Below are positions 15,133-24,297 of a stretch of DNA of 64,000 bases, one piece after another. Numbering within the stretch: position 1 is the stretch's first letter; each line of letters starts with the position of its first letter. Under the pieces are notes generated by a model. The model had not been told where the DNA came from. It worked only from the letters and a program-made list of their open reading frames with translations, and ran no database searches. Where the stretch lies: NCBI RefSeq assembly GCF_049615385.1, contig NZ_JBMZFL010000003.1; one strand, 5' to 3'. Source of the stretch: Aequoribacter sp049615385. GTDB taxonomy: Bacteria; Pseudomonadota; Gammaproteobacteria; Pseudomonadales; Halieaceae. The position numbers and the translations under genes are program-made.

Positions 15133-15984
15133 TTATTTCAGTGCAGTAACGATGGGTGACCGGTTCACACCCTGTGCCACAAAGGCCCGACTGCCTGCTG
15201 GAACTTGCTGCGCTATTTTAGCCGCTTGTGCCCTAGATTGACACTCTAAAAATACACAACTTCCGGTTCCAGTGAGCCGCGGCGTTCCATATTGGCCAAG
15301 CCATTCAGCGACAGCTTTAACCTCTGGAAACTTCTGGAAGACAACGCTTTCGCAGTCGTTCCGATACCGCCCCTCAAAAAAGGTCGCTATTGTGATGGCG
15401 GGCGTGTCTCGTGTCAATTCCTTAGTTTGAAAAATTTCAGCGGTCGCAATCGAAACTTGGGGCTTTACTACCAAAAATACCTTTTCTGGCAAGTTGACTG
15501 AGGTTAGGTGTTCGCCAATACCCTCAGCCCAGGCGCTGTGGCCGTGCACAAAAACAGGAATGTCTGCGCCTAATTCGCGACCAATCTTCGCCAATGTGTC
15601 CGCTGTTAAGTCCAGCTTCCAAAGTTTGTTGAGTACCAAAAGCACACTTGCAGCATTCGAGCTGCCCCCGCCAAGGCCTGCTCCGTCCGGGATGTGTTTA
15701 TCGATTTCGATGTGCGCTCCCAGGTCGAGCTTGTCAGTGTGGGCCCGCAAGGCGAGAGCTGCTTTAACGGCAAGATTGCGCTCGGGTGCGAGCGGTATCT
15801 TGGGACAAGTCAGAGTAATCTCAGCTGATTGGTTCGCTCTAATGCGAATGTCATCGCCCCAATCAAGTAGTTGAAACACCGTTTGTAGGTTGTGATAGCC
15901 GTCGCTGCGTTGGCCGGTAATGTGCAAAAACAAATTGAGTTTGGCGGGCGATACACCCTCGAATGCAGTCTCGTTTGCGGTCAT
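15133..15984 (-). CDS. ispE: 4-diphosphocytidyl-2-C-methyl-D-erythritol kinase
   Basis: GHMP kinase of the MEP pathway, phosphorylating CDP-methylerythritol on the way to IPP; so the cell makes the isoprenoid precursors used by the crt genes. The 283-residue length equals that of E. coli IspE. Motifs: AKLNLFLHITGQRSDGYH at the N-terminus (Lys and Asp of the active site), the ATP-binding PDGAGLGGGSSNAA loop, and LTGTGSCVF in the C-terminal GHMP domain. The ATG at 15984 overlaps the lolB stop (ATGA), which fixes the start; the frame's upstream TTG is not needed. Confidence 0.97.
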   Translation of the reverse strand: MTANETAFEGVSPAKLNLFLHITGQRSDGYHNLQTVFQLLDWGDDIRIRANQSAEITLTCPKIPLAPERNLAVKAALALRAHTDKLDLGAHIEIDKHIPDGAGLGGGSSNAASVLLVLNKLWKLDLTADTLAKIGRELGADIPVFVHGHSAWAEGIGEHLTSVNLPEKVFLVVKPQVSIATAEIFQTKELTRDTPAITIATFFEGRYRNDCESVVFQKFPEVKAVAEWLGQYGTPRLTGTGSCVFLECQSRAQAAKIAQQVPAGSRAFVAQGVNRSPIVTALK

Positions 15985-16490
15985 TTTTGCGGCGTCCAAC
16001 GCACAATGAATATTTTTAAGGTGTTGCCACTCTTATGCGATAGGCGAAGTTTTTGGGGCAAGCGGACACCGTGTTGTTCTTGCCACGCGCTAACCTCTAA
16101 ACGCCAGTCTGGTGTTTGGGTCTGGGCAGCGTCCTTACCCAGTAGCCAGTCGGGAAGCAAGTGTATGGGTAGCAATACGTCATCGTCCAATTCGAGATTA
16201 CCCTGATCTAGCCAAAGTCTACTGTCGCCGTTCTTGGTGCTCATATCGCAATAACGCAGATTGCACTCTATGCGACTTTTGCCAATGCCAAAGGCGCCGC
16301 TAAGCTCTCCACTTAGCAAGCCCGGCGTATAGTCAAAATGGGCATAGCCCGAGCCCGATTCTTGCGGGCCAGAAAAGGCAATTTTGGTGTCCATTGACCA
16401 GCGGGTAGCATCTGTGGCTGCGGGTGTTATGGGTTGCTGGGCGCAAGCACTCAGCCATAGCGTCAACAGAGCAGTGAGGAGCTTGCGCAT
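15981..16490 (-). CDS. lolB: Outer-membrane lipoprotein receptor LolB
   Basis: Receives lipoproteins from the periplasmic carrier LolA and inserts them in the outer membrane. The 169-residue precursor has a lipoprotein signal ending LWLSAC, with lipidated Cys16 followed by Ala-Gln (outer-membrane sorting). The body is a beta-rich domain (SGELSGAFGIGKSRIEC, DWLLG, WRLEVSAWQ) that fits LolB, though shorter than the E. coli protein. Identity rests partly on position: directly upstream of ispE, as in most gammaproteobacteria. Its ATG overlaps the preceding stop by one base (TAATG) and its stop overlaps ispE by four. Confidence 0.82.
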   Translation of the reverse strand: MRKLLTALLTLWLSACAQQPITPAATDATRWSMDTKIAFSGPQESGSGYAHFDYTPGLLSGELSGAFGIGKSRIECNLRYCDMSTKNGDSRLWLDQGNLELDDDVLLPIHLLPDWLLGKDAAQTQTPDWRLEVSAWQEQHGVRLPQKLRLSHKSGNTLKIFIVRWTPQK

Positions 16491-18217
16491 TATTGGGTGG
16501 CGAGCAATGCAGGTTGCAAACGTTTCAGTGTGTCAATCAGCGCCTGATGCTGCGGAGCCGCCTCTATGGCAGCCGTCCACAATTTGGTTGCCTCTTCGGC
16601 TTTGCCCATCGCCATCAGTACTTCACCGAGATGGGCGGCGATTTCGGGGTCTTCCATTTGTTGGTAGGCTAATTGTAGCTGTTGCTCTGCCTCCTGCAGG
16701 CGGTCAAGTTTGAACAAAACCCAGCCCATTGAGTCGAGGATGGCCGGCTCGCCCGGCGCCAGCTCAAGCGCCTTTGAAATCAGTTCGAAGGCTTCTTCGT
16801 AGCGATCGGTTTGATCCGCTAAGGTATAGCCCAGTGCATTCAGCACAGTCGCGTTGTTCGGGCTGATCGACAAAATGATGCGAAGGTCCGCCTCTAGCTG
16901 GGCCAAATTCCCCAGCCGTTGGGCGGCCATTGCTCGGGCGTAGCGCAATGACTCGGAGTTGGGATATACCGTTAGCGCTTTGTTGAGAAGCTCCACGGTT
17001 GCTTTGTCTTCCTCGGCCGTGCTGAGAACCTGGGCTTCGAGCGCGAACAGTTGTTCGCCTCGGCGAGGGAAACGAGTGCGTTGGTTTTCTAAATAGGCAT
17101 GCAACTCTTCGAGCTGGTTTGTTTGCAGCAACATGGCGGCCACGCGGCGGCTGGCGATTAAAAAGTGCTGGCCATCGCCTACTTGCTGGTAGTGATCCAT
17201 CGCGGCTTGTAATGCGCCTTCTTGCTGGGCTATTTCGCCCAAATAATAGTGGGCTTCATCGATAAGTTGCTCTAGGGCCAGGCACTGGCGCAGGTAGGCT
17301 TTGGCGGCAAGAAAGTCATTAAGCTCTTTGTTTAGCAGCGCCAAGGCCATTAGGTACTCCCCTTTACGAGGGTGGTCGGCCGACAAAATTTCGTATTGCG
17401 TGCGGGCCGCCGATACGTCGGTGCCCGCCAGTAATTGCGCATATTGTTGGCGCAGCGCTTCGTTATTAGGATTGGTTTTTACCGCTTGGGCCAGCCCTTC
17501 GAGCGGGCTCTCGTGTTTAAGACTCAGTTGCAGGCGGGCCTGTAGCATAAGGGCTTGAATGTTTTGGGGTTCAGCCGCCAGTAATTCGTTTACAAAGGTC
17601 AGCGCGCGCGCGTTATCGCCATCTTCTGCGGCCATCAGTGCGCGAGCAAAGGTCAAGGAGCGCTCTTGTGAACCATCGAGAGTGGCATCAATACGTTGTT
17701 TTAGAATTTCACGTTCGGGAGAACTTAGGTCGGGGTAGGCTCTTGCTAGCATGCCGAAGTCAACGATTGCACCTTCTTGTGCAGCGTCGTAGAAATAGTC
17801 AAAGGCTGTAGCCCCGGCTCCACGTCGCAGTGCTAAGATGCCCGCTAGGCGTCCCGCCTCGGGGTTGTTTGGCTCCTGCTCCAGCCAGCGTTTTACCAGC
17901 TCGGATACGGCAGATTCGTCACCCAAGAATTGCGCTATGCGAGTGGCGCGCGCTGAAACCTCTACGTCATCAACTTGTTTTGCTAGGTCTTGGTATAGGC
18001 GTAAAGCTTGCCGGTAGTCGCCTTGGCGTAAGGCAAACTCAGCGAGCAAAAAATCATACACCAGCTCATCGGGTATAGGGACTTCCCGACGAATGATTTG
18101 AGGTTCTATCGCACTTACGGTATCTGCAGTCGCTGCAGCAATCGGCTGCTGTACGGGCGCCGAACTGCAGGCGGATAATAGGCCTGCTAACACTGTGACA
18201 GAGATAATTCGTCTCAT
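16490..18217 (-). CDS. TPR-repeat outer-envelope lipoprotein
   Basis: A 575-residue protein with a lipoprotein signal ending LAGLLSAC (lipidated Cys near residue 17) and then tetratricopeptide repeats nearly to the end; clear repeats include NALGYTLADQTDRYEEAFEL and DSMGWVLFKLDRLQEAEQQL in the last third. I start at the ATG 18217, which puts the signal peptide at the N-terminus; the frame continues to a GTG at 18253. Proteins of this type stand upstream of lolB in Pseudomonas relatives and probably act as scaffold for envelope complexes; partner unknown. It overlaps lolB by one base and heads the lolB-ispE-prs run, divergent from hemA. Confidence 0.85.
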   Translation of the reverse strand: MRRIISVTVLAGLLSACSSAPVQQPIAAATADTVSAIEPQIIRREVPIPDELVYDFLLAEFALRQGDYRQALRLYQDLAKQVDDVEVSARATRIAQFLGDESAVSELVKRWLEQEPNNPEAGRLAGILALRRGAGATAFDYFYDAAQEGAIVDFGMLARAYPDLSSPEREILKQRIDATLDGSQERSLTFARALMAAEDGDNARALTFVNELLAAEPQNIQALMLQARLQLSLKHESPLEGLAQAVKTNPNNEALRQQYAQLLAGTDVSAARTQYEILSADHPRKGEYLMALALLNKELNDFLAAKAYLRQCLALEQLIDEAHYYLGEIAQQEGALQAAMDHYQQVGDGQHFLIASRRVAAMLLQTNQLEELHAYLENQRTRFPRRGEQLFALEAQVLSTAEEDKATVELLNKALTVYPNSESLRYARAMAAQRLGNLAQLEADLRIILSISPNNATVLNALGYTLADQTDRYEEAFELISKALELAPGEPAILDSMGWVLFKLDRLQEAEQQLQLAYQQMEDPEIAAHLGEVLMAMGKAEEATKLWTAAIEAAPQHQALIDTLKRLQPALLATQ

Positions 18218-18314
18218 CGCCGATTCTCGATACGTTTTGGTCAATAATGCCACAATAATAGGGTAATCCCTAGGCTGTGTCCCACGTTCGTAGGGCAGAG
18301 TACGAAGGAATTTG

Positions 18315-18323
18315 TGATAGACT
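18315..18323 (+). promoter_or_regulatory. Candidate extended -10 for hemA
   Basis: TGATAGACT has a TG one base before a TAGACT hexamer, 40 bases ahead of the hemA ATG, without a recognisable -35. The 145-base divergent region 18218-18362 must also hold a promoter for the TPR lipoprotein operon, which I could not place. Confidence 0.35.
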
Positions 18324-18362
18324 TGCGCGCTGTTGCAATGTCGCTGTGTACGAGTAGATCAG

Positions 18363-19631
18363 ATGTCCGTGTTGTTGATCGGTTTAAACCACAATTCCGC
18401 CGCCGTTTCGGTGCGCGAGCGTGTGGCGTTTGGTCCTGACCAGCTTTCGGACGCGGTGCAGCAGTTGGCGTCTTTACAAGACAGCGAAGCCAGCATTCTA
18501 TCCACGTGCAATCGCACGGAATTGCTGCTGGCACGCGATTCGGAGTCGCCGCTTGAGCCGGAGGCCGTGATCCAGTGGCTGCACGAGTACCACCAGTTGC
18601 CGGCTGGTGAGCTTGAAGGCCATCTTTATTCGCACACGGATGTCGATGCGGTGGGGCATATCATGCAGGTTGCCGCAGGCTTGGATTCCCTCGTACTTGG
18701 CGAGCCGCAAATTTTGGGTCAGCTGAAATCGGCCTATGCCCTGGCGCGTGAATGTGGCACGGTGGGTGCGGTCCTTAATAGGCTGTATCAGCGCGTATTC
18801 GCTGCTGCTAAACGCGTGCGCACCGAGACCGCGATTGGTGAAAACCCTGTGTCCGTCGCCTACGCTGCAGTCGATTTGGCGGGCCGCATCTATGAGTCCA
18901 TGGCCAGTGTCAATGTGTTGCTAGTTGGCGCCGGTGAAACCATAGAGTTAGTGGGTACTCACCTGCGTCAAGCGGGCGTAAATCGTATGCTCATTGCCAA
19001 TCGAAGCCTCGATCGCGGTCTAAGTTTAGCCAAGCAATTAGGTGCAGAGGCCTGTGTCTTGGGCGATTTGCCTGAGGTTTTACCACAAATCGATATTGTC
19101 GTGTCATCGACGGCAAGCCAATTGCCGATTATCGGTAAAGGTTTGGTCGAGACGGCGTTGCGGAAACGGCGTCATGAGCCTATGTTATTCGTTGACATCG
19201 CGGTGCCTCGCGATGTGGAATCCGAGGTTGCCGAACTGCACGATGTGTACCTGTATACGGTAGACGATTTGCGCGATATTGTTGACCAAAATAGGGCGCA
19301 ACGTGAAACAGAAGCGAATAAAGCTCGCGAAATTCTTAATCAAGAACTGCTGCTTTATACTCGCAGTCAACGAGCCGATGCGTCAAAGCCATGGATTAAA
19401 TATTACCGCGATCAGGCTGTTGCACTGACCGATTTAGAGCTTGAACGGGCTCGAAAAGAGCTTAGCGCAGGCGCCGACCCTGAGGCTGTGTTGGAATCTA
19501 TGGCACGTGCTATCACTAATAAATTAATCCACGCGCCCAGCCAAGGTTTGCGCAGTATTGCCGAAAAAAACGTCTCAGAGCTCGATGTCGCCAAGCGCCT
19601 GCTGGGTCTGCCCGACGAATTAGATCAATAA
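18363..19631 (+). CDS. hemA: Glutamyl-tRNA reductase
   Basis: Reduces glutamyl-tRNA(Glu) to glutamate-1-semialdehyde, the first step of tetrapyrrole (heme) synthesis. The 422-residue protein begins MSVLLIGLNHNSAAVSVRE, like other proteobacterial HemA, and has the catalytic cysteine Cys49 in ILSTCNRTEL, GLDSLVLGEPQILGQ, an NADPH-binding LLVGAGETIEL and IDIAVPRDVE-type motifs. The ATG at 18363 was chosen over a frame extension of ten codons. It leads a hemA-prfA-prmC unit conserved in gammaproteobacteria, divergent from the lolB operon. Confidence 0.97.
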   Translation: MSVLLIGLNHNSAAVSVRERVAFGPDQLSDAVQQLASLQDSEASILSTCNRTELLLARDSESPLEPEAVIQWLHEYHQLPAGELEGHLYSHTDVDAVGHIMQVAAGLDSLVLGEPQILGQLKSAYALARECGTVGAVLNRLYQRVFAAAKRVRTETAIGENPVSVAYAAVDLAGRIYESMASVNVLLVGAGETIELVGTHLRQAGVNRMLIANRSLDRGLSLAKQLGAEACVLGDLPEVLPQIDIVVSSTASQLPIIGKGLVETALRKRRHEPMLFVDIAVPRDVESEVAELHDVYLYTVDDLRDIVDQNRAQRETEANKAREILNQELLLYTRSQRADASKPWIKYYRDQAVALTDLELERARKELSAGADPEAVLESMARAITNKLIHAPSQGLRSIAEKNVSELDVAKRLLGLPDELDQ

Positions 19632-19658
19632 ACTGAAGGAGTGCGGTCATCCGCAACA

Positions 19659-20744
19659 ATGAAATCATCACTGTTACATAAGTTGGAATTGCTGGTAGAG
19701 CGACATGAAGAGGTATCGGCCTTGTTAAGCGACGCCGAGACCATCAGCAACCAAGAACGTTTTCGAGAGTTATCGCGCGAGTACTCCGAATTAGAGGAAG
19801 TGGTTGCTACGTTCAAACGATACCAGACCGCCAAAGACGATATGGAAGCCGCGCAGCTTATGCTGTCAGACGACGATCCTGATATGCGCGAGATGGCGGA
19901 GGAAGAACTCGATGCGGCTAAAGAAGCGATAGAGATACTTGAAATTGAGCTCCAACGCTTGCTGCTGCCCAAAGACCCGAAAGACTCCGCCAACGTATTC
20001 CTTGAGATTCGCGCGGGCACGGGCGGTGACGAGGCCGCTATTTTTTCAGGTGACTTATTTAGAATGTACTCGCGTTATGCCGAGCGCATGAAGTGGCGGC
20101 TAGAGGTTTTGTCCGAGCGTGCCGGTGAGCACGGTGGTTATAAAGAAATCATTACCCGGGTAGAGGGGCGAGATGTCTACGCACACTTAAAGTTCGAATC
20201 CGGCGCCCACCGCGTGCAGCGAGTACCGGAGACCGAATCGCAAGGACGAATTCACACTTCTGCCTGCACCGTTGCCGTGATGGCTGAGGCCGCTGACGTC
20301 GATGCCATCGAGATTAACAAGGCCGACATTCGGGTCGATACTTTCCGAGCCTCGGGTGCTGGTGGTCAGCACGTCAACAAGACCGACTCGGCTATTCGAA
20401 TTACTCACCTGCCCACAGGCATTGTGGTGGAGTGCCAGGACGAGCGCTCTCAACACAAAAACCGCGCGCGCGCGATGTCGTTGTTGCAGGCTAAGCTTGA
20501 TACTGCAGCCGAAGAAAAAGCCGCGTCAGAGCAGGCTCAAGAGCGTCGAAATCTCGTGGGGACCGGCGATCGATCTGATCGCATCCGAACGTACAACTTC
20601 CCGCAAGGGCGAATGACCGATCACCGCATTAATCTCACCCTTTACAAGTTGGATGAGATTATGGAGGGCGACCTAGACTCGGTAGTTACCCCGCTGCGTC
20701 AAGAATACCAGGCGGATCAGTTAGCGGCTTTGTCCGACGATTAA
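19659..20744 (+). CDS. prfA: Peptide chain release factor 1
   Basis: Ends translation at UAA and UAG. The 361-residue protein has the RF1-type tripeptide motif P-E-T (residues 190-192, the PxT class) in RVPETESQGRIHT and the catalytic GGQ loop in ASGAGGQHVNK (Gly235-Gly236-Gln237). I start at ATG 19659, giving MKSSLLHKLELLVERHEEV as in homologs. A ribosome-binding-like AAGGAG at 19635-19640 is 18 bases away and directly abuts an in-frame GTG (19641), so spacing is odd but the GTG is too close to use it. PrmC, which methylates the GGQ glutamine, is the next gene. Confidence 0.96.
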   Translation: MKSSLLHKLELLVERHEEVSALLSDAETISNQERFRELSREYSELEEVVATFKRYQTAKDDMEAAQLMLSDDDPDMREMAEEELDAAKEAIEILEIELQRLLLPKDPKDSANVFLEIRAGTGGDEAAIFSGDLFRMYSRYAERMKWRLEVLSERAGEHGGYKEIITRVEGRDVYAHLKFESGAHRVQRVPETESQGRIHTSACTVAVMAEAADVDAIEINKADIRVDTFRASGAGGQHVNKTDSAIRITHLPTGIVVECQDERSQHKNRARAMSLLQAKLDTAAEEKAASEQAQERRNLVGTGDRSDRIRTYNFPQGRMTDHRINLTLYKLDEIMEGDLDSVVTPLRQEYQADQLAALSDD

Positions 20745-21574
20745 TGATGACGATTGCCGAGTGCTTGCGTTGGGCCAAAGCGCTGTTACCGTCGGACAGC
20801 GCTAACCTAGAGGCTCACCTGCTGCTTGAGCAGGTGTCGGGCCTAGAGCGAACAACACTCTTCGCTTGGCCTGAACGTGAATTGGCCTCGAGCGTTGTGC
20901 AACAATATAGGGCACTGGTTGATAGGCGCGCCAGCGGTGTTCCTGTCGCGTATTTGTTGGGACGCCGCGAATTCTATGGCTTGGACTTACACGTTGATCA
21001 ACGCGTATTGATTCCTCGACCTGAGACCGAACTGCTGGTCGATGTAGCCTTAGGGCTCACCTTAGATGCAAAGGCTGAGGTTCTTGATTTAGGCACGGGT
21101 TCTGGAGCTATCGCTTTGGCGCTGGCCTCCCAGCGCCCTCAGTGGTCAATATGTGCGGTTGATCGCAGTGAAGATGCTTTAGACGTAGCTAGGGCCAACC
21201 AAGAAAGCCTGGGCATTAAGAACATCGATTTTTATTGCAGCGATTGGTTTGCCTTACTGCCGCAATGTCAGTTTGATTTAATTGTGTCCAACCCACCTTA
21301 TGTCGAGCCTGAATCGGCGTACTTGCAGCAAGGTGACGTACGGTTCGAACCGATCAATGCCTTGGTGGCGCCACATGATGGTTTTGCGGATTTATTCGCA
21401 ATAATCGATCAGGCACCCAAGTATTTAAAGTCGGGTGGCACTCTTTGGTTGGAGCATGGCTACCAACAGGCTGAGCGTTTGCGTCAACGGTTTATTGATT
21501 TGGGATATCAGGGCGCGGAGACGCATTGTGATCTTCAAGGCCTGGATCGCGTTACAGGCGCGCAGTGGGCTTGA
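20744..21574 (+). CDS. prmC: Release-factor glutamine N5-methyltransferase
   Basis: Methylates the glutamine of the GGQ motif in release factors. The 276-residue protein has an N-terminal helical domain and a Rossmann methyltransferase domain with the SAM-binding VLDLGTGSGAIALALA and the substrate-glutamine motif SNPPYVEP. Two start ATGs stand in tandem (20744 and 20747); the first overlaps the prfA stop by one base, consistent with coupled translation of enzyme and substrate. Length matches E. coli PrmC (277). Confidence 0.96.
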   Translation: MMTIAECLRWAKALLPSDSANLEAHLLLEQVSGLERTTLFAWPERELASSVVQQYRALVDRRASGVPVAYLLGRREFYGLDLHVDQRVLIPRPETELLVDVALGLTLDAKAEVLDLGTGSGAIALALASQRPQWSICAVDRSEDALDVARANQESLGIKNIDFYCSDWFALLPQCQFDLIVSNPPYVEPESAYLQQGDVRFEPINALVAPHDGFADLFAIIDQAPKYLKSGGTLWLEHGYQQAERLRQRFIDLGYQGAETHCDLQGLDRVTGAQWA

Positions 21575-21627
21575 ATTAATGGTACACTCCGCGCGGTTTA
21601 ATAAAAGCGACAATCGCGCAGGAGCAC

Positions 21628-22821
21628 ATGAGCACATTCAGTTTGGCCGATCAGGTCAATGCCGACAAACGAACTTTTGAGTCTTTGGATCTCGACGAAC
21701 GTCTGTTAAAAGGGATTAAAGATTTGGGGTTTGTGACATGCTCGCCCATTCAAGGCGCGATACTGCCCCACACGCTGCGCGGTTTAGATGCGATTGGTAA
21801 AGCGCAAACGGGCACGGGTAAAACAGCGGCGTTTTTGATTACGGTCTTCAACGACTTATTAACGCATCCTATCGACGACGAGCGTTTCGTGGGCGAGCCG
21901 CGAGCCTTGGTGATTGCGCCAACGCGTGAGTTGGTCATGCAAATCGCCGAAGACGCAAAGGATTTGGGCAAATACACAGGTTTGCGCGTGGTGACCCTGA
22001 TTGGCGGCATGGATTACCAAAAGCAACTGCAGAAGCTTGATCAAGAGCCCGTTGATTTAGTGGTCGCAACACCAGGTCGTTTGATTGATTTTATGACGCG
22101 GCAAGACCTGTTTTTGGATCGGGTAGAAACCATTGTATTGGACGAAGCCGACCGTATGCTGGATATGGGCTTTATTCCTCAGGTCAAGCGAATTGTGCGC
22201 GCTACGCCCCCGAAAGAGCACCGGCAAACGCTGTTGTTTTCGGCGACCTTTACGCAAGATATTATAAATCTGTCCGAGCAGTGGACTTACAAGCCGATTA
22301 AAATTGAGATCGAACCCGAAAGTGTCGCAACAGCGAACGTTGATCAAAAAGTCTATTTGGTGTCGGCCGAGCAGCGTTACAAGATTTTACTCAATCTTCT
22401 GCGAGATGAAGCAGCCACCAGCGTAATCGTGTTCGCCAATCGCCGGGATCAGGTTCGTCATTTGTACGAACGTTTGCGGAAAGCGAGCGTACCCTGCGGC
22501 GTACTGTCGGGCGAGATTCCGCAGAATAAACGCACCCGCACATTGGAAGATTTTAAGCGCGGCAAGCTCAAAGTGTTGGTGGCGACTGATGTTGCAGGGC
22601 GCGGTATTCACGTCGACGGCGTATCGCATGTGGTCAACTATAATCTGCCCGAAGATCCAGACGATTATGTGCATCGCATCGGTCGCACCGGGCGGGCAGG
22701 TGCCACCGGGACCTCGATTAGCTTTGCAAGCGAGGACGATGCCTTCTTGTTGCCCGATATCGAGGCGCTGTTGGGTGAGCGCCTAGAATGCGAGCACCCG
22801 CCCGAAAGTTTGTTGGCTTAA
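21628..22821 (+). CDS. rhlB: DEAD-box RNA helicase, RhlB-like
   Basis: ATP-dependent RNA helicase of 397 residues with all core motifs in order: AQTGTGKT (I), PTRELVMQ (Ia), TPGRL (Ib), DEAD (II, as VLDEADRML), SAT (III), VFANRR (IV), VATDVAGRGI (V) and HRIGRTGRAG (VI). The short C-terminus (ending ECEHPPESLLA) and the GIHVDGVSHVVNYNLPEDPDDYVH stretch resemble RhlB, the degradosome helicase, rather than RhlE, SrmB or DeaD. It starts 53 bases after prmC. Its stop overlaps the cysZ stop tail to tail by four bases. Subfamily call is moderate. Confidence 0.85.
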   Translation: MSTFSLADQVNADKRTFESLDLDERLLKGIKDLGFVTCSPIQGAILPHTLRGLDAIGKAQTGTGKTAAFLITVFNDLLTHPIDDERFVGEPRALVIAPTRELVMQIAEDAKDLGKYTGLRVVTLIGGMDYQKQLQKLDQEPVDLVVATPGRLIDFMTRQDLFLDRVETIVLDEADRMLDMGFIPQVKRIVRATPPKEHRQTLLFSATFTQDIINLSEQWTYKPIKIEIEPESVATANVDQKVYLVSAEQRYKILLNLLRDEAATSVIVFANRRDQVRHLYERLRKASVPCGVLSGEIPQNKRTRTLEDFKRGKLKVLVATDVAGRGIHVDGVSHVVNYNLPEDPDDYVHRIGRTGRAGATGTSISFASEDDAFLLPDIEALLGERLECEHPPESLLA

Positions 22822-23570
22822 GATTCTAGTCTCGGTGACCCGCCGGCTTGCTGGTCGCAATACAGCAAGGTGGCACCGGCCACCGCGGCGGGCACGATAA
22901 TTAAATTTAATATAGGTATGCTGACGCACAGTGCTACGCTACCGCCAAATCCCATGGTCGTTAAACGCTCTTGACCTGCGAACTCGACGACCGCTTTAAA
23001 ACTTTGCCGATGATTGTCGAGCGGATAGTCGAGAAACTGCAGGCTCATCATCCACGCACCCAGCAAAAACCACATAAAGGGCACAGCAAAGTTCACCAGG
23101 GGTATCCACGTGCATATAAAGACCAGCAAGGCCATGGGTAAGTAGTAGGCCAGTTTGCGCAGTTCGCGCATAATCGACATAGGGACGGCCATCAAGGCAG
23201 CACCCACATTCTCGAAACCTTCCACCTCTTGGCCCGTGTAGTGCTCCTCGACTTTTTCCGCGAGTAAACTGTTAAAAGGCGAGGCGATCATTAGTGTTAC
23301 GGTGGTAAACAAATAGCCACTGAGCAAGCCAAACAGTAACACCAGCAAGGGCCAAATGATCCACTCAATAAAGCTCATCCAGGCCGGCAATGACTGTATC
23401 CACTCGGGCACTAATGCGTTCAGATAAGAGATCGCCCAGCCGATCAAACTGCCGAAAACGATCATATTGATGGCGAGTGGTATTAAGATAAACACCATCA
23501 GTTTGGGCACTCGCATCAGCTGAACACCGCGTATTAAGTATTGAATGCCTTGTGTTGGGTTGCCGCGCAT
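22818..23570 (-). CDS. cysZ: Sulfate transporter CysZ / EI24-type membrane protein
   Basis: Inner-membrane protein of 250 residues (E. coli CysZ 253) with four or more long hydrophobic helices and the family pattern GIQYLIRGVQLM near the start, ASPFNSLLAEKVEEHYTG in the middle and a QFLDYPLDNHRQSF motif. CysZ proteins import sulfate for cysteine synthesis. The ATG at 23570 gives the expected N-terminus; an in-frame TTG at 23618 would add 16 residues. No cysteine-pathway gene lies beside it. It is convergent with rhlB, sharing four bases at the stops. Confidence 0.9.
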   Translation of the reverse strand: MRGNPTQGIQYLIRGVQLMRVPKLMVFILIPLAINMIVFGSLIGWAISYLNALVPEWIQSLPAWMSFIEWIIWPLLVLLFGLLSGYLFTTVTLMIASPFNSLLAEKVEEHYTGQEVEGFENVGAALMAVPMSIMRELRKLAYYLPMALLVFICTWIPLVNFAVPFMWFLLGAWMMSLQFLDYPLDNHRQSFKAVVEFAGQERLTTMGFGGSVALCVSIPILNLIIVPAAVAGATLLYCDQQAGGSPRLES

Positions 23571-23683
23571 AGAGAGGGCCTTTTTGGTGAGGAAGTGTCC
23601 AAGGGGTAAGTAAGCCAAAAAATGGGTTCGGCGTACAGCCTAGCTGTCGCTATAATACAACCGCAGGCCGCAGAGGAAAGACT

Positions 23684-24271
23684 ATGAACGACGACGAATT
23701 GGACTTATTCACGCAAGAATTTGCCGACGTAAAACCCCTGCGCCAGGATGAGCGGGTGGTTCGTTCGAAAGGACCTAGTTTGGCGGCGGACGCAGTAGAG
23801 CGACGTCGTGAAGCTGCCGTTACGGGGCCCCAAGCCGATAAGAATATTTTGACGGAGGAGGGCATTGCGGCGCTCGATCCTTGGTTTGTGCTCGATTTCA
23901 AACGCCCCGGAATTCAAAACGGCGTATATCGCAAGTTAAAGCAGGGCAAGTACGACACTGAGGCGCGCTTGGATTTGCATCGCATGCGAGTGGTGCAGGC
24001 GCGTAAAGCCGTCTTTGAGTTTGTCGAGCAAGCCCTGGAACTTGGTTTGCGCACGGTTATCATTGTGCACGGCAGAGGTGAGCGTAAGGCAGAAAAAGAG
24101 CAGGCGGCCATCTTAAAAGGGTGTGTCAACCACTGGTTGCGCGAGCTCGATGCCGTCCAAGCTTTTCACAGCGCTCAGCCCCAGCACGGCGGGACCGGCG
24201 CGGTATATATTTTATTGCGAAAAAACGAGATCCAAAAACAAGTGAATCGCGAGCGCTTTATGCGCTACTAG
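23684..24271 (+). CDS. smrA: Smr-domain protein (SmrA-like)
   Basis: A 195-residue protein with a variable, charged N-terminal half (residues 1-95) and a C-terminal Smr domain as found at the end of MutS2. The three landmarks are LDLHRM (about 97-102), VHGRG and GGTGAVYILLRK. Smr domains nick or cleave nucleic acids; stand-alone members in proteobacteria are linked to RNA or DNA processing. The start ATG follows AGAGGAAAGACT, a good ribosome binding site. It lies alone, divergent from cysZ and convergent with gatB. SmrA rather than SmrB is by general resemblance only. Confidence 0.85.
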   Translation: MNDDELDLFTQEFADVKPLRQDERVVRSKGPSLAADAVERRREAAVTGPQADKNILTEEGIAALDPWFVLDFKRPGIQNGVYRKLKQGKYDTEARLDLHRMRVVQARKAVFEFVEQALELGLRTVIIVHGRGERKAEKEQAAILKGCVNHWLRELDAVQAFHSAQPQHGGTGAVYILLRKNEIQKQVNRERFMRY

Positions 24272-24297
24272 CGCTGAAATCACTTCAGCGCTTTATT
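24270..24297. terminator. Bidirectional hairpin across the smrA and gatB stops
   Basis: AGCGCTGAA (24270-24278) and TTCAGCGCT (24284-24292) form a perfect 9-bp stem with a 5-base loop, followed on the plus strand by TTTATT. It includes the last two bases of the smrA stop and the final codons of gatB, so both genes could end there. Confidence 0.55.
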
